64,000 nt of DNA from JADJOM01 sp046327715 (GTDB lineage Bacteria; Gemmatimonadota; Gemmatimonadetes; Gemmatimonadales; GWC2-71-9): contig JAXLXY010000009.1 in NCBI GenBank assembly GCA_046327715.1, positions 62,001 to 126,000 of the forward strand, given 5' to 3'. Shown here piece by piece: positions 50,245-61,056 of this stretch. The notes under the pieces were generated by a model. It was not told the origin of the DNA. It did not search any database and saw only the letters and a list, made by a program, of their open reading frames with translations. The position numbers were made by a program, and so were the translations under genes. Each line of letters opens with the position of its first letter. The stretch's first letter is position 1.

Positions 50245-52481
50245 AGGCGATCCTGATCCTGGCGCGGCGCGAGGTCAAGGCGCTGTTCGACAACCCCGCC
50301 GGTTACGTGCTCCTGGCGGTGTTCCTGGTGGCCAACGCCTTCTTCTTCTTCGGGGCCGCCTATCTCACCAGCAGCGCGTCGCTCCGGCCGATGCTGGAGA
50401 TCCTGCCCAAGCTGCTGCTGTTCTTCGCCCCGGCGGTGGCCATGCGGTCGCTCGCCGAGGATGCGCGCACCGGTCAGCTCGAGGTGCTGCTGGCGCAGCC
50501 CATCACCGAACTGCAGCTGCTGCTCGGCAAGTACCTCGGCGTGGTCTTCTTCCTGGCCATCGCCCTGCTGCTGACACTGCCGGTGCCGCTGGGCCTCACC
50601 CTCGGGGCCGAGCTGTCGTGGGGTCCGATCGTGGCGCAGTACGTGGGGTCGCTGCTGCTCATCGCCGCGTTCGCCGCCATCGGCGTCTGGGCCTCCTGCA
50701 TCACCCGGAGCCAGATCACGGCGTTCATCGTCGGCGTCGCGGTGATGTTCCTGCTGGTGCTGCCGGGCCTCATCAACCCGTTGATCGTGGGGCTCTCGCC
50801 CCGGCTCGGGGTGGTGGCCGACCGGCTCGGGGTCCTCACCCACTTCGGGACCATCGGGCGCGGGGTGATCGACCTGCGCGACGCGACCTACTTCGTGTCG
50901 TTGGCGGCCATCTTCCTGACGCTCGCCTTCGGGTCGCTGCTGGCCCGCAAGCTGGCGGTCGGTCAGGCGCCGGTGCGCCGGCTCCGCCTCGGGGTCCTGC
51001 TGCTGGTGGGCGCGCTGGTCGTGGTGAACCTCCTGGGCAGCTACATCGGGGGCCGGCTCGACCTGACCCCGGGGCGCGCGTACACGCTCTCGCCCGCCAC
51101 CCGGCAGCTGGTCCGCGAACTGCCTGACATCGTCACCATCAAGCTGTTCGCGTCGGACGAGCTGCCGGCCGAGGTGGCGCTCATGAAACGCGACCTCGAC
51201 GACCTGCTGCGCGACTTCCGGGAGGCGGGGCAGGGCCGGATCCGGATCGTGGAGCGCAACCCGGCCACCGACGCCGAGGCCCGGAAGGATGCCCAGACCC
51301 TCGGCATCACCTCGGTGCAGTTCAACGTGGTGGGCAAGTCCGAGCTGCAGGTCAAGGAAGGCTACCTCGGCCTGGTGGTGCAGTACGCCAACGGCAGCGA
51401 GCCCATCCCGTTCGTGCGGCGCACCGATGACCTCGAGTACCGCCTGGCCGTGGCCATCCGGGGCCTGACCCGTCCACGCAAGCCGCTGGTCGGCCTGGTG
51501 GCCGCGATGGACGACTGGGGCGTGGAGGGTCGCACCCTCGACATGGTGCAGGAACAGCTGGCCAAGAGCTACACCGTGGTGGTGGTCTCCCTGGGCGATA
51601 CCACCGCGCTGCCCGACTCGCTGCAGACCCTGATCATCGCCGGCCAGCCCGATTCGCTCTCCGGGCCCACCCGCCGCCGGCTGGAGGCGTTCTTCGACCG
51701 GGGCGGCAGCGCCCTCGTCATGACCACGGGCGCCCCCCTGGATGGGCGGGCGCCCCGGGCGGTGGGACGTGAGCCGGTGTGGAACCCGCTGCTGGCGCGC
51801 TTCGGGGTGAAGGTCCGGCCCGACCTCGTCTACGACCTCTCCTCCAACCAGATCGTGCCGGTGCCGGGACCGAACGGCGCCCCCGTCTACATGCCGTACC
51901 CGTTCTGGGTGCGGGCGCAGGCCGGCGGGGAGACCGTCATCACCGACGGCGTGGGCGAGGTCTTCCTGCCGTGGACCAGCACGGTGCAGGTGGTGCCCGG
52001 CGCGCACACCACGATCCTCCCGCTGCTCATGACCAGTCGCCTCGCCTCGGTGGCCGAGGGCGACATCGACCTCAATCCGCAGCGGGAGTTTCCCCCGGTG
52101 GACCCCAAGCCGCGCATGCTGGCGGCCGCGGCGCAGGCCGGTGACAGCGGCGGCGGGCCGCGCGGGCGGGTGGTGGTGGTGGGCAACATGGAATTCGCCA
52201 CCGACCGCTACGCCAGCAGCGCCACCGAGAACGCGGTCTTCGCGCTCAACGCGATCGACTGGCTCTCCCAGGACGAGTCGCTGATCTCCATCCGCAGCCG
52301 GGACCGCCGGCCGCCGCGCCTCCTGTTCTCGAACCCCGCGCTGCAGCAGGGCGTCAAGTACGCCAACCTGGTCGGGTTGCCTCTGCTGCTGGCGCTCTAT
52401 GGGCTGGTGCGACTGACCGGGCGCCGGCGCCGGTCGCTGACGCCGTGGACCCCGCTCGCGGGCGGGTCGGGGGGCCGATGA
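50241..52481 (+). CDS. ABC permease fused to GldG-type auxiliary domain
   Basis: 746 residues from a GTG. Residues about 1-240 are a six-span ABC-2 type permease (GldF-like: FDNPAGYVLLAVFL, RSLAEDARTGQLEVLLAQPI). From about 250 there is an extra membrane segment, then a large extracytoplasmic GldG-like domain (LDLTPGRAYTLSPATRQLVRELPDIVTIKLFASDELP) and a last membrane segment at about 700-720. GldF and GldG are separate proteins in Bacteroidetes. Such ABC systems are widespread in non-gliding bacteria; substrate unknown. Confidence 0.85.
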   Translation: MKAILILARREVKALFDNPAGYVLLAVFLVANAFFFFGAAYLTSSASLRPMLEILPKLLLFFAPAVAMRSLAEDARTGQLEVLLAQPITELQLLLGKYLGVVFFLAIALLLTLPVPLGLTLGAELSWGPIVAQYVGSLLLIAAFAAIGVWASCITRSQITAFIVGVAVMFLLVLPGLINPLIVGLSPRLGVVADRLGVLTHFGTIGRGVIDLRDATYFVSLAAIFLTLAFGSLLARKLAVGQAPVRRLRLGVLLLVGALVVVNLLGSYIGGRLDLTPGRAYTLSPATRQLVRELPDIVTIKLFASDELPAEVALMKRDLDDLLRDFREAGQGRIRIVERNPATDAEARKDAQTLGITSVQFNVVGKSELQVKEGYLGLVVQYANGSEPIPFVRRTDDLEYRLAVAIRGLTRPRKPLVGLVAAMDDWGVEGRTLDMVQEQLAKSYTVVVVSLGDTTALPDSLQTLIIAGQPDSLSGPTRRRLEAFFDRGGSALVMTTGAPLDGRAPRAVGREPVWNPLLARFGVKVRPDLVYDLSSNQIVPVPGPNGAPVYMPYPFWVRAQAGGETVITDGVGEVFLPWTSTVQVVPGAHTTILPLLMTSRLASVAEGDIDLNPQREFPPVDPKPRMLAAAAQAGDSGGGPRGRVVVVGNMEFATDRYASSATENAVFALNAIDWLSQDESLISIRSRDRRPPRLLFSNPALQQGVKYANLVGLPLLLALYGLVRLTGRRRRSLTPWTPLAGGSGGR

Positions 52482-53380
52482 GCACGCGCATGCTGCTGCG
52501 GATTGTCCTGGCGCTCGCCGGGCTGGTGGTGCTGTGGGGGGCGCTGGCGCTGTTCCGCCGCCCGGCCCGCGACGCCAGCGGCGCGCTGGCGCTGCCCCGG
52601 CTGTCGCTGCCCGAGCTGGCCCGGGTCGAGATCCGCCAGGGGCCGGATACCGCGATCGTGGTGCGGGATGGGGAGCGCTGGCGGGTGAACGGCTGGCCGG
52701 CGTCGGCGGCGGCCGTCGCGGGGTTCATCGCCGCGCTCAACGACAGCGCCGCCCCCGGCGAGCTGGTCTCCGAGAGCGCGGTCAGTCACGAGCGGCTCGG
52801 GGTGGATTCGCTGCATGGGCGGCGGCTGACGCTGGCAGCGGCGGGGCAGACCGCGCTCGACCTGTGGGTCGGGATGCGTGGCCCGGACTTCGAGGGCTTC
52901 TACGTGCGCCGCGCCGGCGCCGCGCCGGTCTACCTGCTCAAGGGCGCCTTCGCCGAGCGGATGATGCAGTCCGAGGAGCAATGGCGGGACCGCCAGGTGG
53001 CCCAGGTGGCGGCGGACAGCATCGGTCGGATCGAGGTCCGGCGGGGGCGGGCAACTTGGACGCTGTCCCGGACGGCCGCGGGGTGGCGCCTGGCTGACGG
53101 GGCGACCGATTCCGTCCCGGCCGCGCGCCTGGTGGCCCAGTTCGGGGATGTCCGGGCGGCCGGGTTCCCGGACGCCCAGAGCCCGGCCCCAGACTTTGCC
53201 GCCGCCGAGCGCGCCGTCACCGTGCTCGACCGTGCGGGGCGGCCGGTGCTGGACCTCGCGATGGACTCCACCGAGAGCGGGGCCTTCTGGGTTCGGCGCG
53301 GGGCCGATGGGGTGGTGTTCCGGATCGAGCGGCGGGTGGCCGACCAGATCGCGCCCGAGGAGCGCGCCCTGCGGCCCTGA
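52478..53380 (+). CDS. DUF4340 membrane-anchored protein
   Basis: 300 residues, starting in an ATGA overlap with the permease. One N-terminal membrane anchor (about 5-25), then a repeating beta-rich pattern (LARVEIRQGPDTAIVVRDGERWRVN) found twice, as in DUF4340 proteins. These often follow GldFG-type ABC genes and probably form the extracytoplasmic part of the system. Ends 7 bases from the convergent kinase gene. Confidence 0.8.
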   Translation: MSTRMLLRIVLALAGLVVLWGALALFRRPARDASGALALPRLSLPELARVEIRQGPDTAIVVRDGERWRVNGWPASAAAVAGFIAALNDSAAPGELVSESAVSHERLGVDSLHGRRLTLAAAGQTALDLWVGMRGPDFEGFYVRRAGAAPVYLLKGAFAERMMQSEEQWRDRQVAQVAADSIGRIEVRRGRATWTLSRTAAGWRLADGATDSVPAARLVAQFGDVRAAGFPDAQSPAPDFAAAERAVTVLDRAGRPVLDLAMDSTESGAFWVRRGADGVVFRIERRVADQIAPEERALRP

Positions 53381-53387
53381 GCGCGCC

Positions 53388-54332
<945 letters not shown>

Positions 54333-54339
54333 TCCGGGG

Positions 54340-54369
54340 TTGCCCGATCGGTGAGGGCGGAGTTATAAT
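54340..54369 (+). promoter_or_regulatory. Promoter of rpsO
   Basis: TTGCCC (54340-54345), 18 bases, then a perfect TATAAT (54364-54369), 70 bases before the rpsO start. Confidence 0.75.
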
Positions 54370-54439
54370 GTTGTGCTAACTGAGTTTATGAGATCAGGGG
54401 CGCTTGCCCCGCCGTCAGTGCCAAGAGGATACACGCAGC

Positions 54440-54700
54440 ATGGGTTTTGACAAGCAGGCGGTCATCGCCAAGCAGCGGTCGCATGAGACCGACACCGGTT
54501 CCGCGAAGGTGCAGATCTCGCTCCTGACGGAGCGGATCAACTCCCTCACCGACCACTTCCGTACCCACCCCAAGGACCATCACGGCCGCCGTGGCCTGCT
54601 CAAGATGGTGGGCACCCGTCGTCGGCTGTTGAATTACCTCAGGCAGAACGACCTGCCGACCTACCGGGCGCTGATCGAGCAGCTCGGTCTCCGGCACTAA
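54440..54700 (+). CDS. rpsO: 30S ribosomal protein S15
   Basis: 86 residues, full length. SAKVQISLLTERINSLTDHF and the RRGLLKMVGTRRRLLNYLR helix are standard. AGAGGAT lies ahead of the ATG. A stem-loop follows, then pnp, the usual pairing. Confidence 0.98.
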   Translation: MGFDKQAVIAKQRSHETDTGSAKVQISLLTERINSLTDHFRTHPKDHHGRRGLLKMVGTRRRLLNYLRQNDLPTYRALIEQLGLRH

Positions 54701-54716
54701 CTGGATCGTTCGCCAC

Positions 54717-54749
54717 AGGGCGTCCCTGCCAAGCTCGCAGGGACGCCCT
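54717..54749 (+). terminator. Stem-loop between rpsO and pnp
   Basis: Thirteen perfect pairs (54717-54729 with 54737-54749), seven-base loop, then TCAACCTATT. Likely attenuates readthrough into pnp; in E. coli this gap also holds an RNase III site. Confidence 0.8.
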
Positions 54750-54784
54750 TCAACCTATTGGGGCCTCAGGCACAGGAACAGGTC

Positions 54785-56872
54785 GTGACCGCTCAACGCA
54801 TTGAAACCACGTTCGCCGGCCGCCCGCTCGTGATCGAGACGGGCCGCCTCGCCAAGCAGGCCGCCGGCTCCTCCGTGATCCGCTTCGGGGACACGGTGGT
54901 CCTCGCCGCCATCACGGTGTCGCCCAACCAGTCGTCGCTGCCCTTCTTCCCGCTGACCGTGGAGTACCGCGAGCGGACCTACGCCGCGGGCAAGTTCCCC
55001 GGCGGGTTCATCAAGCGGGAGACCCGCCCGAGCGACAAGGAGATCCTGGCCGCGCGGGTGGTGGACCGCTCCATCCGGCCGCTCTTCCCCGAGGGCTTCA
55101 AGAACGAGGTCCAGGTCTTCGTCACGGTGGTCTCGGCCGACCAGGAGAACGACGCCGACGTGCTGAGCGTGGTGGCCGCGTCGCTCGCGCTGTCGTGCTC
55201 GACGGTGCCGTGGAACGGGCCCATCGCCGCGGTGCGGGTGGGCCGGGTCGAGGGGAACTGGATCCTCAACCCCACCTTCCAGCAGCTCGAGTTCTCGACG
55301 GTGGACATCACGGTCAGCGGCAGCGCCGACTCGGTGGTGATGGTCGAGGGCGGGGCGCTCGAGGTCTCCGAGGCCGAGGTGCTGGAGGCGCTCAAGGTGG
55401 CCCAGAAGGGGATCAAGGAGCTGCTCGGGATCCAGGAGAAGATCATCGCCAAGGCGGCCAGGCCCAAGCTGGCCTGGACCAAGGAGGAGATCGACCCGGC
55501 GCTGGTCAAGAAGGTCAAGGCGCTGGCCGAGGACGAGATGGCCAAGGTCATCAACGCCAAGGACAAGCACGCGCGGGCCGCGGGCGCCGAGGCGCTCAAG
55601 GCCAAGGTCAAGGAGGGGCTGGCGGAGCAGTTCCCGGATGCCGGCAAGCAGATCTCCACGCTGCTCGAGGACATCGAGTACCGGGTGATGCGGGCGCAGG
55701 TGCTCGACAAGGGCGAGCGGGTGGACGGGCGCGACTGCGACACCATCCGGCCGATCGTCATCGAGACCACGTTCCTGCCGCGGGCCCACGGCTCGGCCAT
55801 CTTCCAGCGCGGCGAGACCCAGGCGCTGGTGTCGGCCACCCTCGGCACCGCGGACGATGAGCAGCGGCTCGACACCATCGACACGGTGGGCGAATCGAGC
55901 AAGTCGTTCATGCTGCACTACAACTTCCCGCCCTACTCCACCGGCGAGGTCAAGCCGGTGCGCGGCACCAGCCGCCGGGAGATCGGGCATGGGGCCCTGG
56001 CGGAGCGCGCGCTGCACCCGCTGCTCCCCGACTTCGAGAAGTTCCCGTACACCGTCCGCATCGTCTCCGAGATCCTGGAGTCCAACGGCTCCTCCTCGAT
56101 GGCGTCGGTCTGCGGCGGGTCGCTGGCCCTCATGGACGCCGGGGTGCCGATGAAGGCGGCCTGCGCCGGGGTGGCGATGGGCCTGATCAAGGAAGGCAAG
56201 AAGGTCGCCGTGCTCACCGACATCCTGGGCTCCGAGGATCACCTCGGTGACATGGACTTCAAGGTGGCGGGCACCACCAACGGCATCACCTCGATCCAGA
56301 TGGACATCAAGATCGAGGGCATGGACCTCAAGATCATGGAAGAGGCGCTGGAGAAGGCCCGCAAGGGCCGGCTCCACATCCTCAAGGAAATGGCCAAGGT
56401 GCTGGCCACGCCGCGGCCGGAGCTCTCCAAGTACGCGCCGCGCATCATCACCATCATGATCAAGCCGGACAAGATCGGCGACGTCATCGGCCCCAAGGGC
56501 AAGACCATCCGCGGCATCCAGGAGGCCACCGGCGCCACGATCTCGATCGAGGACTCGGGGCTCGTCACCATCTCCTCGCCGGGCGGCGAGGGGGGCGAGA
56601 AGGCCCGCCAGATGATCGAGTCGATGGTGATGGAGCCGGAGGTCGGGAAGATCTACGAGGGCCCGGTCAAGAGCACCACCGCCTTCGGCGCCTTCGTCGA
56701 GATCATCCCCGGCGTCGAGGGGCTGCTCCACATCAGCGAGCTGCAGCACGGCCGCACCGAGAAGACCGAGGACGTGGTCAAGAAGGGCGACGTGGTGAAG
56801 GTCAAGCTGCTCGAGGTGGATGAGAAGGGCCGCATGAAGCTGTCCCGGAAGGCGCTCATCCCGAAGGAGTGA
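54785..56872 (+). CDS. pnp: Polynucleotide phosphorylase
   Basis: 695 residues. Phosphorolytic 3'-5' exonuclease and polymerase in RNA decay. Two RNase PH domains (about 1-225 and 320-540), a KH domain (about 550-610) and a C-terminal S1 domain (about 620-690, VGKIYEGPVKSTTAFGAFVEI). The GTG at 54785 with AGGAACAGG before it is chosen over a TTG at 54758. Overlaps the M16 gene as GTGA. Confidence 0.97.
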   Translation: MTAQRIETTFAGRPLVIETGRLAKQAAGSSVIRFGDTVVLAAITVSPNQSSLPFFPLTVEYRERTYAAGKFPGGFIKRETRPSDKEILAARVVDRSIRPLFPEGFKNEVQVFVTVVSADQENDADVLSVVAASLALSCSTVPWNGPIAAVRVGRVEGNWILNPTFQQLEFSTVDITVSGSADSVVMVEGGALEVSEAEVLEALKVAQKGIKELLGIQEKIIAKAARPKLAWTKEEIDPALVKKVKALAEDEMAKVINAKDKHARAAGAEALKAKVKEGLAEQFPDAGKQISTLLEDIEYRVMRAQVLDKGERVDGRDCDTIRPIVIETTFLPRAHGSAIFQRGETQALVSATLGTADDEQRLDTIDTVGESSKSFMLHYNFPPYSTGEVKPVRGTSRREIGHGALAERALHPLLPDFEKFPYTVRIVSEILESNGSSSMASVCGGSLALMDAGVPMKAACAGVAMGLIKEGKKVAVLTDILGSEDHLGDMDFKVAGTTNGITSIQMDIKIEGMDLKIMEEALEKARKGRLHILKEMAKVLATPRPELSKYAPRIITIMIKPDKIGDVIGPKGKTIRGIQEATGATISIEDSGLVTISSPGGEGGEKARQMIESMVMEPEVGKIYEGPVKSTTAFGAFVEIIPGVEGLLHISELQHGRTEKTEDVVKKGDVVKVKLLEVDEKGRMKLSRKALIPKE

Positions 56873-58137
56873 GGCCCGGGACCGTGGAGACAACCCGCCT
56901 CGACCAGGGTCTCTTCCGGACCGTTGCCGCAAACGGTCTCGTCGTCCAGACGGAACTCCTGCCCGGCGTGCGATCCGTCGCCGCCGGGGTCTGGGTCCGG
57001 ACCGCCAGCGCCCACGAGCCCCGCGGCAAGATGGGGGTGTCCCACCTCCTCGAGCACATGGTCTTCAAGGGCACCGCGCGCCGCACCGCCCGCCAGCTCG
57101 CCCTCGAGCTGGAGGCCCGGGGCGGCGCGCTCGACGCCTACACCAGCCGCGACCACACCAACTACCAGGCCCACGTCCTCGACGAGGACCTCCCCCGGGC
57201 CCTGGACGTCCTGACCGACCTCGTCCGCCGGCCGCTGCTCCGCGAGGAGGACCTCGCGCTGGAGCGGAACGTGGTGCTGGAGGAGATCGCCACCGTCGAG
57301 GACACCCCGGACGACCAGGTCTTCGAGCTCTTCAGCGAGACGCTGTGGCCCGAGCACCCGTACGGGTACTCCATCCTCGGGACCCGTGAGACGGTCGGCG
57401 GGCTCTCCGCCGGCGACCTGCATGCGCTGCACGGCAGCGGCTACTATCCGGGCAATTGCGTGGTGGCCGCCGCCGGCCGGGTGGACCACGAGGCGATCCT
57501 CGAGCTGCTGGGGCGCGAGGGGTGGTTCGAGGGTGAGACCGCGACCCCGCGGCGCGCCGCCGTGGCCCCGCATCCCGCCCGGCGCGGCGGCGAGCACTGG
57601 GTGGCCCGCGACTCCGCCCAGACCCACCTGGTCTTCGGGTCCGACACCTTCCCGTACCGTGACCGCCGCCGCTTCGCCCTGTCGATCATCACCAACGCCT
57701 TCGGCGGCGGGATGTCGAGCCGGCTGTTCCAGCGCATCCGCGAGGAGCTGGGGCTGGCCTACGGGGTCTACGCCTACCAGCAGCTGTTCGAGGCGACCGG
57801 GGTGGCGGGCGTCTACCTCGGCACCCAGCCCGGCACCGCCGACCAGGCGGCCGAGGCCGTGCGGGTGGAGTATGCCCGCCTCGCGGCGGAGGGACTGCCC
57901 GCGGAGGACCTGGCCCAGGGCAAGCAGCAGCTCAAGGGGCAGGTGATGCTCTCCCTGGAGAGCCCGGTCAACCGGATGAACCGGCTGGCTACCCTGGCGC
58001 TGCACGACGAACCGTACCGCCCGCTGGACGCGATCCTGGCGGAGATTGACGCGGTGACCGGCGCGGAGATCGCCGGCCTCACCGCAGAGTTTTTCGACCC
58101 GGCCCGCCAGACGGTCGTCCGTCTGGGGCCCGCCTAG
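56869..58137 (+). CDS. M16 family metalloprotease
   Basis: 422 residues with the inverted zinc motif HxxEH at H59-H63 (HLLEH) and the downstream glutamate in ERNVVLEEI. The C-terminal M16 half is complete. rpsO-pnp-M16-dut is the order of the Bacillus ymxG cluster, so this is the processing-peptidase-like YmxG/MlpA type. The first start overlaps pnp; a GTG at 56884 is also possible. Confidence 0.92.
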   Translation: MRPGTVETTRLDQGLFRTVAANGLVVQTELLPGVRSVAAGVWVRTASAHEPRGKMGVSHLLEHMVFKGTARRTARQLALELEARGGALDAYTSRDHTNYQAHVLDEDLPRALDVLTDLVRRPLLREEDLALERNVVLEEIATVEDTPDDQVFELFSETLWPEHPYGYSILGTRETVGGLSAGDLHALHGSGYYPGNCVVAAAGRVDHEAILELLGREGWFEGETATPRRAAVAPHPARRGGEHWVARDSAQTHLVFGSDTFPYRDRRRFALSIITNAFGGGMSSRLFQRIREELGLAYGVYAYQQLFEATGVAGVYLGTQPGTADQAAEAVRVEYARLAAEGLPAEDLAQGKQQLKGQVMLSLESPVNRMNRLATLALHDEPYRPLDAILAEIDAVTGAEIAGLTAEFFDPARQTVVRLGPA

Positions 58138-58151
58138 GCGACCCGACGGTC

Positions 58152-58186
58152 GCCGTGCGCCCGGACCCGTGAGTCCGGCGTGCGGC
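58152..58186 (+). terminator. Stem-loop between the M16 gene and ald
   Basis: CCGGAC/GTCCGG (58161-58166 with 58173-58178), extended to 58152-58186 with a bulge and wobble pairs. No T run. Confidence 0.35.
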
Positions 58187-58229
58187 ACTGCCGGGCCCCG
58201 CCTGCAACCCTGTGACCGCTGAGCTACCG

Positions 58230-59342
58230 ATGATCATCGGCGTACCCAAGGAAATCAAAACCAACGAGAACCGCATCGCCCTCGTGCCCGCCGGCGCCGA
58301 GGCGTTCGTCACCCGCGGCCACACCGTCTACATCGAGAAGGGGGCCGGGATCGGCAGCGGGTTCCCCGACGAGGCCTACGTGGCGGCCGGCGCGAAGATC
58401 CTCCCGACCGCCGACGAGGTGTGGGCCAAGGCGGAGATGATCATGAAGGTGAAGGAGCCCATCGCGGTGGAGTGGCCGCGGATGCGGGCCGGCCAGGTCA
58501 TCTACACCTACTTCCACTTCGCGGCGGCCGAGGAGCTGACCCGGGCGGTCATCGCCTCGAAGGCGATCGCGGTGGCGTACGAGACGGTGCAGCTGCCCCA
58601 CGGCGAGCTGCCGCTGCTCACGCCCATGTCGGAGGTGGCGGGGCGGATGGCGGTGCAGGAGGGGGCCAAGTACCTGGAGAAGGTCTTCGGCGGCAGCGGC
58701 GTGCTGCTGGGCGGCGTGCCCGGCGTCCCGCCGGCCGAGGTGGCGATCATCGGCGGCGGCGTGGTGGGCATCAACGCGGCCAAGATGGCGGCCGGCATGG
58801 GCGCCCGGGTGACGATCCTCGATGTCTCGCTGGAGCGGCTGCGGTATCTCGATGACGTGCTCCCCGCCAACGTCACCACGCTCTATTCCAACCGGCACAA
58901 CATCCTCGACGCCATCCGCCGGGCCGACCTGGTGGTGGGCGCGGTGCTCCTGCCGGGCGCCAAGGCACCGCACCTGGTCAAGCGTGAGGACCTGAAGCTC
59001 ATGAAGCCGGGCTCGGTCATCGTCGACGTGGCGGTGGACCAGGGCGGCTGCGTGGAGACCATCAAGCCGACCACCCACGAGAACCCCACCTACTTCGTGG
59101 ACGGCATCCTCCACTACGCCGTGGCCAACATGCCGGGCGGCGTCCCCCGGACCTCCACCCTGGCGCTGACCAACGCCACCCTGTCCTACGGCCTGCGGCT
59201 GGCCCGGGACGGCTGGCAGAAGGCCTGCCGGGACGACGCCGCCCTGCGGCTCGGGCTCAACGTGGTCGAGGGCAAGGTTGTCTACCCCGGCGTGGCCGAG
59301 GCCTTCGGGCTGCCGCTGGTCGAGGTCGGGAAGGTCCTCTAG
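58230..59342 (+). CDS. ald: Alanine dehydrogenase
   Basis: 370 residues. Converts L-alanine and NAD to pyruvate, ammonium and NADH. MIIGVPKEIKTNENRIALVPAG at the start matches the family, so the ATG at 58230 is preferred over the GTG at 58212. The NAD-binding IIGGGVVGINAAKMAAGMGA and the catalytic His/Lys region (VMKVKEPI, KVKEP) are intact. Confidence 0.95.
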   Translation: MIIGVPKEIKTNENRIALVPAGAEAFVTRGHTVYIEKGAGIGSGFPDEAYVAAGAKILPTADEVWAKAEMIMKVKEPIAVEWPRMRAGQVIYTYFHFAAAEELTRAVIASKAIAVAYETVQLPHGELPLLTPMSEVAGRMAVQEGAKYLEKVFGGSGVLLGGVPGVPPAEVAIIGGGVVGINAAKMAAGMGARVTILDVSLERLRYLDDVLPANVTTLYSNRHNILDAIRRADLVVGAVLLPGAKAPHLVKREDLKLMKPGSVIVDVAVDQGGCVETIKPTTHENPTYFVDGILHYAVANMPGGVPRTSTLALTNATLSYGLRLARDGWQKACRDDAALRLGLNVVEGKVVYPGVAEAFGLPLVEVGKVL

Positions 59343-59350
59343 GCACAGGG

Positions 59351-59384
59351 GGGGGTGGGGTGGCCGGTGGCCGCCCCATCCCCC
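59351..59384 (+). terminator. Terminator after ald
   Basis: GGGGTGGCC (59357-59365) pairs with GGCCGCCCC (59369-59377), one G-U pair, and the flanks GGGGGT/ATCCCCC extend the stem with one bulge. Confidence 0.5.
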
Positions 59385-59433
59385 GTCCGCCCCGCCGCGC
59401 TCCTTCCCAACCCTGACCCCCAGCCCCCCCGCC

Positions 59434-59889
59434 ATGCTCGACATCCAGTTCACCCGGCTGCAGCCCCACGGCGACGGCCTGCCGGTGCCTGCCCAGGCCA
59501 CCCCGGGCGCCGCCGGGCTCGACATCGCCAGCGCGGAGCCGGGGACCCTCGCCCCGGGGGAGCGTCGGTTGTTCCGCACCGGGTTTGCCATCGCCATCCC
59601 GCACGGCTACGAATGCCAGATCCGGCCCCGGTCCGGCCTCGCCCTCAAGCACGGGATCACCCTGCCCAACACGCCCGCCACCATCGACAGCGACTACCGG
59701 GGCGAGCTGATGATCGCCCTGGTGAACCTCGGGGGGGAGCCATTCGAGGTGACCCGGGGGATGCGGGTCGGGCAGCTGGTCTTTGCCCGGGTGGAGTCGG
59801 CGGTGTTCCGGGAGGTGGCCAGCCTGCCGCCGACCGAGCGGGGGGCCGGGGGCTTCGGAAGCACCGGGACGGGGCGGGTCGGGGGATAG
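59434..59889 (+). CDS. dut: dUTP diphosphatase
   Basis: 151 residues, trimeric dUTPase type. Hydrolyses dUTP to dUMP. All five motifs are seen: PGAAGLDIAS, RPRSGLALKHG, TIDSDYRGEL, RVGQLVF and the C-terminal RGAGGFGSTG arm. The frame opens earlier but the ATG at 59434 starts the fold correctly. Confidence 0.95.
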   Translation: MLDIQFTRLQPHGDGLPVPAQATPGAAGLDIASAEPGTLAPGERRLFRTGFAIAIPHGYECQIRPRSGLALKHGITLPNTPATIDSDYRGELMIALVNLGGEPFEVTRGMRVGQLVFARVESAVFREVASLPPTERGAGGFGSTGTGRVGG

Positions 59890-60018
59890 GGGGGCGGGGC
59901 GCGGCTCGGTGACCCCGGTCACCCGATCCGGGGCGGCGGAGCCGCCTAAGTTGCCGTCTTGTGGCGGTTTAGAGCCTCCGTTACCTTTGGCCCCAATTCG
60001 ACCTCTTGTGGCCCGGTA

Positions 60019-61056
60019 ATGAAGTTTCCATCCCTAAAACTCGGGTCGTTTCTTCCCGCCAACGAGATCGCGGTCGATCTCGGCACGGCCAACACCCTCA
60101 TCTACGTGAAGGGTGAGGGCATCGTGCTGAACGAGCCGTCGGTGGTGGCCATCGAGAAGTCGACCGGCCGCCCGAAGGGCTACGGCCTCGAGGCCAAGCG
60201 CATGCTCGGGCGCACGCCTGACAACATCATCGCGGTGCGGCCGCTGAAGGACGGCGTGATCGCCGACTTCGACGTCACCGAGAAGATGCTGCGTTACTTC
60301 CTCAAGCAGATCATCGACAAGCACGTCTTCCGGGTGCGCCCCAAGGTGATCGTGTGCGTGCCCTCGGGCATCACCGAGGTCGAGCGGCGCGCGGTGCGCG
60401 ACTCCGCCGAGACCGCCGGCGCCAAGCAGGTCGACATGGTGGCCGAACCCATGGCCGCCGCGATCGGCGTCGGCCTCCCGGTCGAGACGCCCACCGGCAA
60501 CATGGTCATCGACATCGGCGGCGGCACCACCGAGATCGCCGTCATCGCGCTCTCGGGGATCGTCTCCGATACCTCCATCCGGGTGGCGGGCGACGAGCTG
60601 GACCAGGCCATCGTCCAGTTCATGCGGAAGAACTACAACCTCCTCGTGGGTGAACCGACCGCGGAGGCGATCAAGATCAAGATCGGCTCGGCGGCGCCCA
60701 CCGGCGACGAGCGCGAGATGGAAGTGAAGGGGCGCGACCTGGTCTCCGGCATCCCCAAGACGGTCCGCGTGCACTCGAGCGAGATCCGCGAGGCGGTGCA
60801 GGAGCCGATCCAGCAGATCGTCGACGCGGTCCGCCGCGCCCTCGAGATCACCCCCCCCGAGCTCGCCAGTGACATCGTGGACCGCGGCATCGTGATGACC
60901 GGCGGCGGGGCGCTGATCCGGGGCCTCGACATCCTGCTCGCGCAGGAGACCGGCCTGCCGATCCACATCGACGAGGATCCGCTCACCTGCGTGGTGCGGG
61001 GCGCGGGCCGCATCCTCGACGATTACGAGAAGTACCAAAGCGTTCTCTACCGCTAG
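60019..61056 (+). CDS. mreB: Rod shape-determining protein MreB
   Basis: 345 residues, bacterial actin. Guides lateral cell-wall synthesis. VDLGTANTLIYVKGEGIVLNEPS, the phosphate loops DIGGGTTEIAV and the GGGALIRGL motif are intact. First gene of the mreBCD-mrdA operon. Upstream promoter elements are weak and not called. Confidence 0.98.
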   Translation: MKFPSLKLGSFLPANEIAVDLGTANTLIYVKGEGIVLNEPSVVAIEKSTGRPKGYGLEAKRMLGRTPDNIIAVRPLKDGVIADFDVTEKMLRYFLKQIIDKHVFRVRPKVIVCVPSGITEVERRAVRDSAETAGAKQVDMVAEPMAAAIGVGLPVETPTGNMVIDIGGGTTEIAVIALSGIVSDTSIRVAGDELDQAIVQFMRKNYNLLVGEPTAEAIKIKIGSAAPTGDEREMEVKGRDLVSGIPKTVRVHSSEIREAVQEPIQQIVDAVRRALEITPPELASDIVDRGIVMTGGGALIRGLDILLAQETGLPIHIDEDPLTCVVRGAGRILDDYEKYQSVLYR

